From contig OX387602.1 of the NCBI GenBank assembly GCA_947568835.1, positions 26,463,021-26,527,020 on the forward strand: a DNA stretch of 64,000 bases, in the 5' to 3' direction. Numbering within the stretch: position 1 is the first letter of the stretch; every line of letters starts with the position of its first letter. Positions 24,601 to 36,800 of the stretch are shown one piece after another. The notes under the pieces were generated by a model. That model was not told the origin of the DNA. It saw only the letters and a program-made list of their open reading frames with translations, and searched no databases. The translations under genes and the position numbers were made by a program. Source of the DNA: Protonemura montana (taxonomy: Eukaryota; Arthropoda; Insecta; Plecoptera; Nemouridae).

Positions 24601-26660
24601 AGACGGAGGAGTGGTGTGCCGGCCAGCGAGTGAATCATTTACGTGAACTTGCCGGTGGAAATTCCGGGTTCTGCGATGACTCGAGCGCGAGCAGTGAGCA
24701 GGGCAAGACTTGCATCTGTCTAGTGCAGCGGAGACTTCGAAGTACAAATTCTCAGTCACACTCACAATCCGTAAGCAAATCGCAGGCGCATGGTTGTACA
24801 ATTTATTGAAATGGTAATGGATCGGCAAAGCTGACGACGGGCGACGGATTGTCACTAGGCAGCCAATGGCTGGCAAATGGAATACAGCTGTTATTCCGTC
24901 CGTATTCTGATGTAACACGTGCTAAAGGTCAAAGCAAAACTAGGATATGTTTTGAAAAATTTAATGTTAATTATCAATCTATTATAATGCAATAGTTTAA
25001 GAAGTAGGTCAATAAAGTTCGATGTTTAAACAGCGAAGAAACCGTTCTTCCGGGAGAATTCACTAAAAATATGCTCGAAATCGTCACACGATTGTCTTGT
25101 GAACATAAATTTTGTGTGCAGCGTTTGACCCTACGACCGCGACAACGAAGTGAGTGCCGTGCGTACACACACCCGTTCTTCGGGAAGATCCGACAAGAAC
25201 CGGCGTCTTCACGTTCCGCGATAAACACCCGCGGACGGCGATGCGCAACCCCTAAGAACCGACCACAACAAGTCATCAGTTTTATCTCGAATTGTGTGCG
25301 ACAACAATTGGCATTGAGTAAAGAGTGTGTTTTCCATGTAATTTTGTTCGTATCATACTCTCCCACGTGAAAGACATATAGAAGTTTGTTATTTGTGACC
25401 TATGCTGGCAATTGCAGGCAGCCAGTCATTCATCGAGTTAAAACATACAGCGATAGTGACCCACATAAAGCCGTGGCTAGCAAGCCAGCACAGTCCACGT
25501 GAACACATACCAATAGACACACATTTGCAGTCTTGGGAACCGAAAACCCTTTCAGCCGCGCGGCCCCGTCCAAGTGATAAACCTACAGAACTGAAGACCC
25601 TTAGGAATACGATGGGAAGATAAAGAACGCCAAATATGACTCCGCGTGTTGCCAGTGTCAAGTGGGGATTTCTTTGCCGCGTTTTGTTTGTTAAGCTGGG
25701 CACCCAAATGTGAGTTCCGAAGCCTTGGTGCCCAAGAACTTGTCTGCCAGGGTGGCTCTAGGTTCCTTGTGTGCTTGCTTGCTTGATAAAATGACAAAAT
25801 AAACGCGATATGTGCTTTTAGTGTGATAAACCCTACACACAAAACGACTCTATCAAGTTGTGGAAAATCGCAGACACTGACCAGATGGGGTACCTCCTTC
25901 GGTTTGGGCACGGGCTGAGGGAAGTTGATTTACGCATCCAGCGGTCGCTTGCGACTCTAGCAACACGTTTCTGATTATTGTCGCTGCTGACGGTGTGCAG
26001 AAGACGCCAGGATTCGATGGTTATGCATACGGGAGATAGTCCTTCGCCGGCCGATTGATTAACGGGTCGGTGGGACTTTCGTCCGTTTGCATCCCCTGCA
26101 CGACGCCGACCCCGACAGGATGCAAACTTGTTGCTGGGCTACATGAACGTTTCATATTTGCCTTGTTAGTTGCTGCCTGACCAGCCACGTAATATGTGAA
26201 TGAATACTGCAAAATCCTCTGCCTGAGCAAGAGTTAATAAAATGTTTAATTGTGTGATAATAACATAAAGATAAATATTATCACGCCAAGGGCACACGTG
26301 GAAGGTTGGACAAAAAAAATTACACGTGATTTTTTAAACATTGACATGATACACAATATATACACTTGCAAATTCTTGCCCACATACCTAAATACCCAAA
26401 ATATGCTATAAGGCAGTCGTGTTTAAAGTAACTAGAGTACCCCTCCTTCCATTTTTTTTATGATGATATAACTTTTGATCAGAAAGTAAAAAACATTTTT
26501 GTAACAGTTTATTTATTACTCATAAAATTGCAGTATCTTTTAAAAATAGCAGCACTAAAAGAGTAATAACCACACAGACTATAGCAACTAGAAAGATATG
26601 GGTTCTGTGGATATGAAAACTTAACAACTCTGCAACTTTCACTTCCAGAAGTTACAACAG

Positions 26661-27845
26661 TCATTTGGAAGCATCAGCCGCTGCAGAATGTAGCAAAAGG
26701 TCTTCGATGTGCTCCACTATGGTGTCGACTTCGGCCATGGCCCCGAGCCCCTTGTCCCCACACATGAGGGTCTTGGCGATGCAAGGCACCTCCCGGTAGC
26801 CCCATGCCTTGAGCATCGCCACTTGTGTGCCGGTGATCGGGTGGTCCCACATGCGTGTGTTCATCGCAGGGCAGAACAGGAACGGCTTTTTTGGGTCCCA
26901 TGCGCGAGCCGTGCATGTTAGTAGGTTGTCACAGATGCCCTTAGAAATAGACATATCAGATGGAATCTTGAAGTAGTATCATAGGGCCAGTAGCACCATC
27001 AGCTCAAATATAATTTGCTTAAAACATTGATTGGAAAATCAGATATGATGTAAATTTTCTGCTTCTTTACTAACATGCCCTAAACAGGAAATGGCTTGGA
27101 ATATAGTTAAATTCATTTGCAAATTCTTTCTCTACAGGACCTTATGTGTGTACATTTTCGAAGAGTTGTTCCTTAATTTGACAAAGGCCCTTTGTACCAA
27201 TAATGCTCAACCACTGATTAAATATATCTTTAAGAATATAACTTGGCAATTTGTCACAATCTGCATCTGTGAATTGAACTGGGCTTTGCAAATTTAGCTA
27301 CATGGATTTTTAGCAAATAGATAAAGAGGTTAGTGTTTTTTTTTCATGTTTTGTGCATTAATTGAACTTGATTTTCAAAATTGAAAAAGGGTTCAAGGGA
27401 TTAATTTACCACACATTAACAGTAATAATGCTGCATTTCTTAAAGATTCTGAAGTTCTTCTAAATTTATTCAGTGTTCCAAATTATTATGGATTTTATGC
27501 CAGTCCCATTTGCGCTATAGGCACAATGCAAATTTAAATTACCTGTGACATTTTAGCCAAAGTGTTAGCATCTAGTGGGGCAATCACAAATAGGTCTGCC
27601 CACTTTCCAAGCTCTATGTGAAGAACAGGATCACCTCTGCCTGACCATGCCATCCACTCGTCTTGGTCCACAAAGATTTTAACACCATCTGGTATTTCTT
27701 CAGGAGCAAAAAAATGTCGCGAATGTTCGGTCACAACCACACGAATATTGAAATTTATCTTGTTTGAGAGCAATGCTCTAATAAGTATAGGTAGCTTTAT
27801 AGTGGCAACGCTTCCAGTGCAACCAATTAAAATATTTGTCTCCAT
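26661..27845 (-). CDS. PPCDC: Phosphopantothenoylcysteine decarboxylase
   Basis: Flavoenzyme of coenzyme A synthesis that decarboxylates 4'-phosphopantothenoylcysteine to 4'-phosphopantetheine. Two exons read on the minus strand: 27543-27845 and 26661-26939, joined at a codon boundary to give 193 residues (human about 204). Family motifs: the start METNILIGCTGSVATIK with the FMN-binding GxTGS-like loop, PVLHIELGKWADLFVIAP carrying the conserved His, ANTLAKMSQGICDNLLT, and PAMNTRMWDHP, the substrate-clamp PXMNXXMW motif. An in-frame TAA 15 nt upstream supports the ATG at 27845. It lies 88 bp downstream of COX19 on the same strand. Confidence 0.95.
26940..27542 (-). other. PPCDC intron, 603 bp
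   Basis: Donor CAG|gtaatt at 27543/27542 and acceptor ctaag| at 26940/26939. AT-rich; no other feature seen. Confidence 0.8.
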
Positions 27846-27933
27846 TGTCTTCTCTTGATTTTAACTTCAGAATCCCCTTAAAGTAGTAGAATCTACTAGC
27901 ATTGAATTTAAACTTGTTCCAAATTATATGCAA

Positions 27934-28206
27934 CTAGTCGCTTCCTTTGGGGTTGGATTTAGTATCCAGGTCGGAAAATCCTAATTTTGACCAGTCTTCC
28001 TTAGCCATTAACTCGTTATCCATTCGGCAACCCAAATAAGCCTTGGCTTCCTCTCGACACGCGGAATTATTACTTTTATTTGCAGTCATACACATCATAT
28101 ACTTGATCATAACTTTTTTGCACTGTCCTTCATGATCCAATGGAAAACTTCCTTTATCAGGAGCAGATGGCGTAAAAGTTTTCTGACCAAATGTCATAGA
28201 CGACAT
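27934..28206 (-). CDS. COX19: Cytochrome c oxidase assembly protein COX19
   Basis: Small intermembrane-space and cytosolic protein needed for copper delivery to cytochrome c oxidase. A single exon encodes 90 residues, the same length as human COX19. The ATG at 28206 starts MSSMTFGQKTF, matching the family start; a longer frame begins only at a non-ATG codon (28263), so I reject that start. The twin CX9C helical hairpin is complete: CKKVMIKYMMC and CREEAKAYLGC, oxidised by the MIA40 pathway in this family. PDKGSFPLDHEGQC before it and KLGFSDL after it are COX19 hallmarks. It is divergent from NPRL2, 508 bp away, and 88 bp upstream of PPCDC. Confidence 0.95.
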   Translation of the reverse strand: MSSMTFGQKTFTPSAPDKGSFPLDHEGQCKKVMIKYMMCMTANKSNNSACREEAKAYLGCRMDNELMAKEDWSKLGFSDLDTKSNPKGSD

Positions 28207-28714
28207 GGGTAACTTATATTTTGATGCTTGTATTGGAGAAGACAAATCCGTGGAGGTTTTCAAAAATTTTACAACAAATACAGTTTTTGATCACGAATCA
28301 CACACCGCAGCCATATCACGCATCGCCCTAAAAACAGCTGTCTAGGCTACAACGGCCGTGGGAATAGTTTCATGTGAATTGCCGTGCGAATAGGCCAGGC
28401 TGAGTTGTAAATACGAGCATGCCAGAAACGTCATAGGGAAATAATAGGGATTTGAGGTTAATCGTCAAGATCTAAATTGACGTCAATCAATTGAAATAGA
28501 TTTAAACGAATTTTTAATTATTTTTGCAGTGTTACTAATACAAAAAAATCTTGACGAGTGATTTTAATTTGCTTAAATACTGAGAATCCTCTAAATCGAT
28601 TAGGGCGATTATAACTTTTTTCGATGCAACGCGATCTTAACAAAACTGAGCATTTTGTACAAATTTTAACATTATCATGGAATGGTTCTACAGCGGTAAT
28701 TAGGGGCTCCATTG
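28207..28714. promoter_or_regulatory. Shared divergent promoter region of COX19 and NPRL2
   Basis: The 508 bp between the two divergent ATG codons holds no recognised gene, so both promoters must lie here unless either gene has a distant non-coding first exon. The part near 28290-28420 is less AT-rich and contains CpGs. No TATA box was identified with confidence. Confidence 0.55.
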
Positions 28715-30688
28715 ATGGACGTTCCAGACAGATATTTTGAAGGTTGTGGCCGTGCCGGACCTTTGAGATGCATTTTTATGTGCGAATTCCACCCGATCGT
28801 TGGACCAAAAATAACATGTCAGGTAATAGTCACTTAAAATTGGAAGCATTTGCATCCCACCATATTTGTTGCCCCAATGTCGAATTGAACAAATAATTTT
28901 TTTAAAGGTTCCAGACAACTATATATCAAAGGAAATGTTTGATGCTGTCAGTGTTTATATAATTCCCAAAGCTCAACTACAGCGAAGCATTCTTACTGTG
29001 TAAGCCATACACCCATACACTCTGCAAGTGAATTTGATCTATTATTAAGCAGTTTCACAGTATTTATTACAAATTTTGTTAAAAAGCTTGTTTGCTCTCT
29101 TTCAGGACACTGTCGGAATCAAAAATCATTGGTTTCCCTGTCCGAATAAATGACAAGAAGTATGCTCGCAATGCTTTTCATTTCAACCTGTGCTTTGTTT
29201 GTGATGCCTGGGCTCGAAGTACACAATACGAACCAGTTGTTAAGAAACTCTCTGATTACCTAGTAAGTTATAAACGGCAATTTTTTTTCTTTTTGTATCA
29301 CAATGAAAACACATAGCAACTTACAGATAACCATGGAGCAAGACACAAATTTTCTGTCCAATTCAACTGCAACAAGTGAAAATGCTCGCTTGCCAATAAT
29401 GTTACGCCAAGTGATGCACGAGCTGAATAGCCATAAGATGTGTACGCTTACAGAAGGGACCACTACGACTCACTTGAAAGTTGTTCGGATATCACAAGAT
29501 CCAGAGCCAGTGCAAGATCATCAGGTATTTTTTAATTGTTTTCAGGAGCATCAAGGTAGCCCACATAGATACTGAAATGAGGAAGCAGATTTAATTTGAG
29601 GTGCATTATAATTTTCAGGTGCCAATATTCGTAATAGACCAGTTGATGTTCCGAGCCGAACAGTGGGATTTAACGACCTACCAGGTTTTACCATACATTG
29701 ATGGATTTAACCATGTCGCTAAGATTGCAGCAGAAGCAGACGTTGAGAACAATCTTGTCAAAGCGTGTATTCAGAACCTAGTGTAAGCACCAGATTTTAT
29801 TTTTAGCTTATTGTGTTTGGCATTTGATTAGCTTAAACTTAGTGTTAGGCTTTGAATAGACCACTAAATGATAAAGCAAACATTTTATTTCCAGTTATTA
29901 CGGAGTTGTAATTTTAATACCCATCTTCCAATATTCAAACGTGTATGCCGCAACTCCCAAGTTACGTAACCTGAAGGAAAATCAGGAGTTACAGGATAAA
30001 TGTGTAAAATATGTTGCCAAAACAGGTGAGATTCCATATGCTCTCAAACAACAGCGAAGGCTCTCTTGCAAGGAACAACCAATTTTTATTGTCTTGCAGT
30101 GAGACAGCCGCCCACACTGCGGGACATATTTCGAATGTACTCGAGCATGTCGAGAGGAGCCACTGTACGTGACCTGTGCATCAGGTTCAACCCACACCCA
30201 CTGAGAATCAACGAAAGGAAGCTCATCCAGTTCGGCATCGTCGAGGGCTTGATACGAAGGATTTTTAAGGTACCTACGTTGTTTTAAGTGATTGAACAAA
30301 CATTCAATCTTGTTAGATACTTTCTTACCAGGATACAAAATGTATTAAGCCAAGAAAATAAAGATAACTCATGATAGAGAATTTTCATTTTAGCAAATAA
30401 AACTATTACACAAGAAGAAAATAATAAGAAAATATTTTTTTTTGCCTGACTGAGGAAGCAATCATATGTTCCTGTACAAGAATATTTGGCTGACAGTTGT
30501 GCAATTGGCGGTGTCAACAGTACCCAGTGGCTGTGACCGAGTCGAGCGCGGTGGCGGGCGGCCCTCACTATCGGATGTTCACCGGCCTCTGCTCCATGGA
30601 CGAGATTTGCGTTGCCAGCGGGCTCAGCCACCAGCAGCTGGAAGACCAGATCGAGAAAGATGCAAACGTTACCGTCATATGGAAGTAG
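28715..30688 (+). CDS. NPRL2: GATOR1 complex protein NPRL2
   Basis: Subunit of GATOR1, the GAP complex for RagA/B that restrains TORC1 when amino acids are low. Exons: 28715-28822, 28908-28999, 29106-29262, 29327-29524, 29619-29782, 29895-30025, 30100-30269, 30521-30688, giving 395 residues (human 380). The N-terminal longin-like part shows [17 protein letters not shown] and then [20 protein letters not shown]. The middle has [19 protein letters not shown], and the C-terminal winged-helix part has [17 protein letters not shown] and ends VTVIWK*. The motif order and exon joins match NPRL2 throughout. The start [10 protein letters not shown] is family-variable; the ATG at 28715 is the only one upstream in frame in this exon. 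The last acceptor (30519-30520) has a poor pyrimidine tract. It is tail-to-tail with RBM19. Confidence 0.95.
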
Positions 30689-30727
30689 ACTTTTAAGCAA
30701 ACACTTTGTTAAACTTACCAATTATGA

Positions 30728-30755
30728 TTTATTAAAGGTTAATTTCTCATTTATT
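30728..30755. terminator. Overlapping poly(A) signals of two convergent genes
   Basis: ATTAAA on the plus strand (30731-30736, 43 bp after the NPRL2 stop) overlaps TTTATT at 30728-30733, which is AATAAA on the minus strand. A second minus-strand AATAAA lies at 30750-30755, 50 bp after the RBM19 stop. Confidence 0.5.
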
Positions 30756-30804
30756 TCCAATTTTACTGACCTTATCAATTCTGTTGATGATGAAGAAAAA
30801 TATT

Positions 30805-33800
30805 TCACTCGTCATTTTCCATTTGTGCTTCATCTACAATCATGGTACTGGGGCGCATGGCTTTCGCTTTTGATGGAGCTAAAAATAATTTTCATTAAGC
30901 GATAGTTAACCGCAATCAGTTTGCCTTGCAACCTCAAACAAATTTTAATTAATGTAAGTATGCGGTCAAATTCTCAATGAAGTTGCACGTGTGAGAAGAT
31001 GCGCCCCACTCACCTGCGTAAAACTGATCTGCTGTCCTCTTTCGTAAGTCGCTGACATCATCGTCCTTTGCGGCCCACTCCAGTACCAGCCTCCTACCGT
31101 AAAGATGAGTGCTCTGGCTGAGCGCCTCGAAAGCCCTCTAAAACACGCACAATGCAGATGGTTAGAACGTAAATCAGGCAGCCAATTACAGTTAAAGTGA
31201 TATGCAATTTCTTGACATACGAGCCGAGGGTACTTACTTTGGCGTCATTCTTCGATACATACTCAATGAACACAAAGCCTCTGTGTGGACCTGTCCCAGT
31301 CATCTTCTTTGGAAGTCTGACTGCCTTCAGCTCACCAAATGTTCTGAGAAAGTGTTAAAAGTTGTCTGCATAAAACTACTATACAGGCAATAATAATTGG
31401 TCAATGCATCACAATTAAAACTTTTGACAATGATTTCATTTTGCCAAAAAAATAAGTAATCCTTTTATGTACTTACTTGAATAAATCTTTGATTTCATGA
31501 TAATTGGCTTGGAAAGGAATGTTTCGGACCAGAATCTTTGAACCATTCTGTTCTCCAACGACTGCCGTCTTCCGTGCAGTCGCCACCTCAGTCCTGAACG
31601 ATGAATTATGCATTAATACTTGTATATAAAGATATAAGCAAAGAGAACCGTAAGTTGACTTTCAAAGCATTTTTCAATGCCTCATGAACAATATACAATT
31701 TAGGAATCACCATTACTGTTGAAATTGTGTTACATGATTCTCAAATGATTTATGAAAGTGCAGATTGAGGATTTGGTAGAATCTTGACAACTTGATTGGC
31801 AGGGGTTAACTTACGAAACCGTCCTATGGGATGGTGTTAGCTCCAAATCATGTCCTTGAAAGGGCACTTTATGCAGAGTTTTCAGTGCCAGAGCAGCACC
31901 AGCAAACTTTTTGAATCGGACAAAGCCATAGCCCATGGAAAGACTTTCGGAAAGACTCTTATTACTTTTGCGATACGCTATCGAAATCGAATGAATTGTC
32001 CCACATTTTTTGAAGTACTGTGAAGAGGAATGCATGTAGTTAATCAGACATACTTGGGTTTTCAAAGATCTTCCCAAGTTCAATTGTACACAAATTACTT
32101 CCATATGAACACCTGGCTTTACCTCTTTTAATTCTTGTTCTGTTGTTTTGAAATTGATGTTCTTTACATAAAGTGTGGTATCAGGCTCTGGTGGTTCATT
32201 TTGGTCTTCTGGCTCGGTTTCCGGTTGTCGTGAAAGATGTATTGTAGCTTCCTTGCCATCATTTTTTGTTGCGTCCTCCTCGTTCTCTGCGACAGCTTCA
32301 GCATCTGATACTTTTTTAGATTCGTAGAAAGTGTCAAGAGGTGCCCACTCGAGGTATAGAGGCAGATTTTTGAATTTTGTGTAGGCCAATCGAGTAAACG
32401 TCGTTCTTGCCTCACTAGGTTCCACAAACTCAATTATAGCTACGACAAAACAAAGTTTATTAAAAAATGTAATGTAATCTACATGTATTTGTATCTAAAC
32501 TACCCATACAAACAAGTATCCTACTAACAGAGTATTGATTTTCAACATAAAATATCAATTAAGTCAGGTATACTAGTAAAACATTATAAAATTTGAGCCT
32601 TGGGCTAAAAAGTGTGTGCATTGATATCAAAGGAGCACAATAATTGTGGTGATCACTTCAAGGTAGTCATCCTATTCACTGATTAGCCAGTTTATATATT
32701 TAAATAAGTCTGCATAGCAAGCCTGGGCAGAAGGTATAAACTTAAGTTCTGACCGTTAGTACCCCAGAGACCAACTCACCCGTAACACCACTTGGTGGTA
32801 AAATAACTCGCTGTAACTCTGCATGAGGTGCAAAAAGCTCCAGTATCTCCTTCTCTGTAGTATTTGCAGGTAAATTTTTCACCAGCACTACTCTCTTCGA
32901 CCGCTGTTTTGGCGCCTGATTAAAGGCATCCAGTCTGACTCCATGCTTGGTTAAAAAGTCTTTTGTATTTGTTACAATTTGAGTTTCTCCTAAAGCAAGC
33001 CTGACTGCAAGACTTTCAGTTCCTTTGCCATCCAGCACCTAAACAAATCACATGTGTTAAGTTGCCACTTGCTGCTTTGGAATAAAAGTCTCGATCAATA
33101 CTATGATACCGTCAAGTGTGCAGGTCACAGGTTGAGAGAGAATGTTGTTGAGGTATCTGCGGAGCTAAAGAGCCAGCTACTCGTGGTAACAGAAAAAGAA
33201 TACAGATGCGCCTTGTGGCCATCCTTTTTAACAAACCTTTATCATTAAAGGTTAAGGGTTACATATAATATCAATCGTCGGGGTAAAAATAAATAAAGAT
33301 AATTTGAGTGTCAACAGTCTGAAATGCGGGTAACCTGCGAGAAATAACGAAATGAAATATCGTACGACTGTGACTCCACTTGACGGCATCGTCCGGCTCC
33401 CTACATTTTCGTCGGTTAAGGAGTCATATTGCAGCTATCTTTTGCGCAGAAACTTTAGCAATAGCATTTTCTCTTTATCTATAACCTGCACCCTCAACGA
33501 TGATACTATAATATCTTTACTGGACTGATACACGATGGAGCATTCTTACTTGTTCTTTAGTTGTGTTGTATGTGGCAGCCATAATATCTGCCACAGCATT
33601 TTGTCCAAGAAAGAGTGAATTCCAGTTATGGGATGATCCTGACTGAATCTTCTGTTTCAAATGCTTCTTGGCACTGAACGAGAGGCCGTCTAAAAAACAG
33701 CAATCATTCATCTATTAATGAGTATTAATTTTCTGCCTAACATTACTTGATATTTATTTATGGCAAATAATTGCTAAAATTAAAGATTTCTAAAATCAGA

Positions 33801-36800
33801 ACCCTGAACTTATGGACAGTGGTCACTGAAAAGCGTTAACTACCTTGCATCATTGCTTCTTCCAGTGACACCTTAGCTTTCCCGGGCAGCAGATGCAACA
33901 TTCGACCGTTGAACACTGTCCCGTCCAAATCTTGAAAAGCTTTCATGGCACACTCCGGAATCATGAACGTCACTTGAGCAAATCCTTTGGACATCCTTGT
34001 ATTACGATCGACAGGCATCGACACTTCTGTTGTATCTCCGTACTTATGGAACAATACTTCCAAATCTTCTTCTGTCGTCGCATAGGAGAGATTCCGTACA
34101 AAAATCCTACCCGACTCTGAGATGCCTTCTTCGTCCTGTAAGCTTTTCTCTTGAGCCTGCCATTTAGGTGCATTTATGTCTTCTGTAACACCCGCTTTTT
34201 TAGTGTGAATAGACACCGAAATTCTTTTCCCCCCTAAAGATAGAAATTTTGTTAATCGACATATATTTCTAGGCATTTGCATCTTTACTAAGTAGTAAAA
34301 GGAGAATAAAATGCAAGTTCACCTACAAGGGAACATGTCATGTGAGATGGATTTATTTGGCAAAATCAAATTAATTTTAAATTTTCTAATAGACTTGATG
34401 ACATTCTTAAAATACCTGCCCTGAAATGGCAAAGGTTTGGCCCTACAGGAGAGTGCTTAGGCAGAGTTAAGTCCCAGGAGAATTGAAAAAACATTTGCAT
34501 TCCAAGTCGGGTTTTCTTACCAAGAAAGCTGTGGTCTCGTGACAGGGCTTGCTTCATTTCCTTTTCGGTCTTGAACCCTAAATATGCAATCCCTGCGATC
34601 TTTGATGGAATCCTAACTGCCACTAATTTCAAAGGATGAAAAAATTGTTTTAAGTCCTTCTTTTTTTCTTTAAAGGAGAGTCCGCTTATTTTCACAGTGA
34701 ACAACTCCTTAAATTCTTTTTTTTGCTTGGGCATTTTAATGCGTGGTGGTTTATTGTCAGTAGTCTCAGTCTCACTATTGTCCTCTTCAGCACAACTTGC
34801 ATCTCCATCTGCTGTCTTTGTTGTGTCTGTGCCCGCAGCACCCCTTTCTTTTCGAGATTTTCGAGAATCTTTCCCAGTCTTATTTTTCAAATTATTCTCT
34901 GTGTCACTAGTTTTCTCCTCTGTTTCTCCAAGATTTTTTACTGTCATCCTCTTCAAATACTAAAAAAATTAGAGGACATGTGTTAATATATGTAAGTTAC
35001 AGATCTGAAACTAAAATGTGGTAAGCTTGCTGGAATGATTGTTCAAATTACAACAGCACCTATATTGAAAGAGGTGGAAGCTGCTTTTAAAATCTTTGTT
35101 TCTTATTAAAAGGTTAAAGTGAATGATTAAGAGAATTGAAAAAAAGAAACAGGATCTACGAAGCGAGTTAAAATTGAACCCCAGAGTTTTACGTTGATCA
35201 GCCAATCACAGAAGGCGTTTCCAGGTTGACAGAGGTTGTTACCATGGTCAAATGTATAGGGGTCAAACTTATACTCTGATTTGTGGATCCGGCCTGTAGA
35301 TATGGTCGAATGGGTTTGTTTCAAGATGTTTTGGTTTCAGCCTTCTTCACAAGGGATCTATCTCACGTGAAATAGACTGAAGTCAAAAGGTTGCAGTATT
35401 ACACTTCTCATTACAGTGTTGTAAGTGTTTTGATGAGTTTTTTGGGTTATGCTCTGTTTTGAGGAGGTTTGCGGCCCTAAACTCGACCTGCACTCTCGAC
35501 GTTTCGGCGAGGCACGGCTCGCGATTTTCAGGTGAATGATTTTATATTGCAAGAAAAAGCTTTGCGTAAAAGGGAAGGGGATTGTAAATGTCTTTTTATA
35601 ATGGACCATAAAATGCTGCTGTAAATGGAATTTGTTTTAAATATTGACCAACCTCAAGGTCAGATATTTTTTCTTCTGCCACTTTATTCCGTTCCTCTGG
35701 CACCTCATCTATATTATCACTTTTCTGACCAGAGTCTTCGTCAGCTGGATCCAAGTTCTTTTCGTTTGTTTTTTTCTTCTTGTCTTTTTTCTTTTCCTTT
35801 TTTTCTTCGGCTTCTTTCTTGATCAGGTCGTTGTCCCATATATTCTTGTCACCTCCAGCGTGTACCTCCATAAACTCTCTGAAAAGCGGGTCACCAGCAT
35901 ATTTTTTCAACAATTTTGCAACTTTTGAATTTTCTTTCGGATTTCCAGCTTCCTTTCGATCTTTTTTTACTTTTTGCTTTTCAGCTTCACTCTCCTTCGG
36001 TTCGTCTTTTGTCATTTTAACCGCCTTCTTCAGAGCCTCTCTTTTTTCTACTTTCATACGGACATCTTCGTTAAACTTGCACCAAGCTTTTGGCTTATCA
36101 GGATCACCTAGATAAAAAAACACGTAACAGTTATAGAAGCAGTTTCTTTAAAAAGTACCTAGGGGAAGAGGATCAATAACTCATTAAGATCAATAAAAAT
36201 AAACTTTACCCAGTTGAACACACAACTCCACTCGAATTCTTGCGGCATTGATGAAAGTGTTGTCAAAATATTTCATTGCATTTGAAGCATCTTCGGCGCT
36301 ATTATACCCCACAAACCCAAAATGTCGAAACTTTCCATCTTTTGTATACTTTAGCTGGACATCTGTTACAATCCCTTTTTTGCTAAATGTTTCTTGAAGT
36401 GATTCCTTGGTGATCTGTAAAAAAGTAAACGCTCTATGCAGGATCTAGCAAATTCACAACAGATTCTTGATGTAGGGATACTGGAAGAAAGTAGCCAAAT
36501 AGGATTTTTTTTTTCAGAATGAGGTAGGAATGACTCCATGCATTTTGGAACCAAGAATGGTGTTCAAAAATCATCTAAATATGATAGGTTTTTTAACAAG
36601 TATCATGGTTTCAAACATAAATTGGAAGATATTTAAAAATTTGAATAAACTATCATTATACTAGGGTTTCACAGTTTACTTAACCCAGTTGACATTTTTG
36701 GTGGCTATACCTTTGTCAAACATGTCTGAAATGACAAGAGAAGATGGTAAATAAATAGGAAAACCAGGACAATGGAGATTTGCTGCTATTGGTGGAACGC

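Larger units (their letters stand above)
20818..26660. other. 5.8-kb region without a recognised gene
   Basis: Contains the phosphatase 3' UTR, a 29-bp tandem duplication, a 28-base C run and, from about 22.1 to 26.2 kb, a GC-richer, CpG-containing block with many short open frames on both strands. None of those frames matches a family I know, and none chains through splice sites convincingly. A 9-bp inverted repeat (GTGATAATA at 26253 and TATTATCAC at 26276) lies near the right end. TTTATT at 26508-26513 is AATAAA on the minus strand, a likely PPCDC poly(A) signal. Confidence 0.5.

Noticed and set aside
24466-25703. Several 100-150-codon frames on both strands in the gene-free block
   Set aside because: None resembles a known family, and none links through splice sites to a longer frame.
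28207-28263. N-terminal extension of COX19 (19 more residues)
   Set aside because: It begins at a TTG, not ATG. The ATG at 28206 gives the family start and exactly 90 residues.
32024-32122. Possible extra coding stretch between two RBM19 exons, readable straight through in one frame
   Set aside because: Splicing from 32123 to 32017 joins RRM5 exactly (ELKE to YFKKCGTI). Read-through would insert foreign sequence in the domain.
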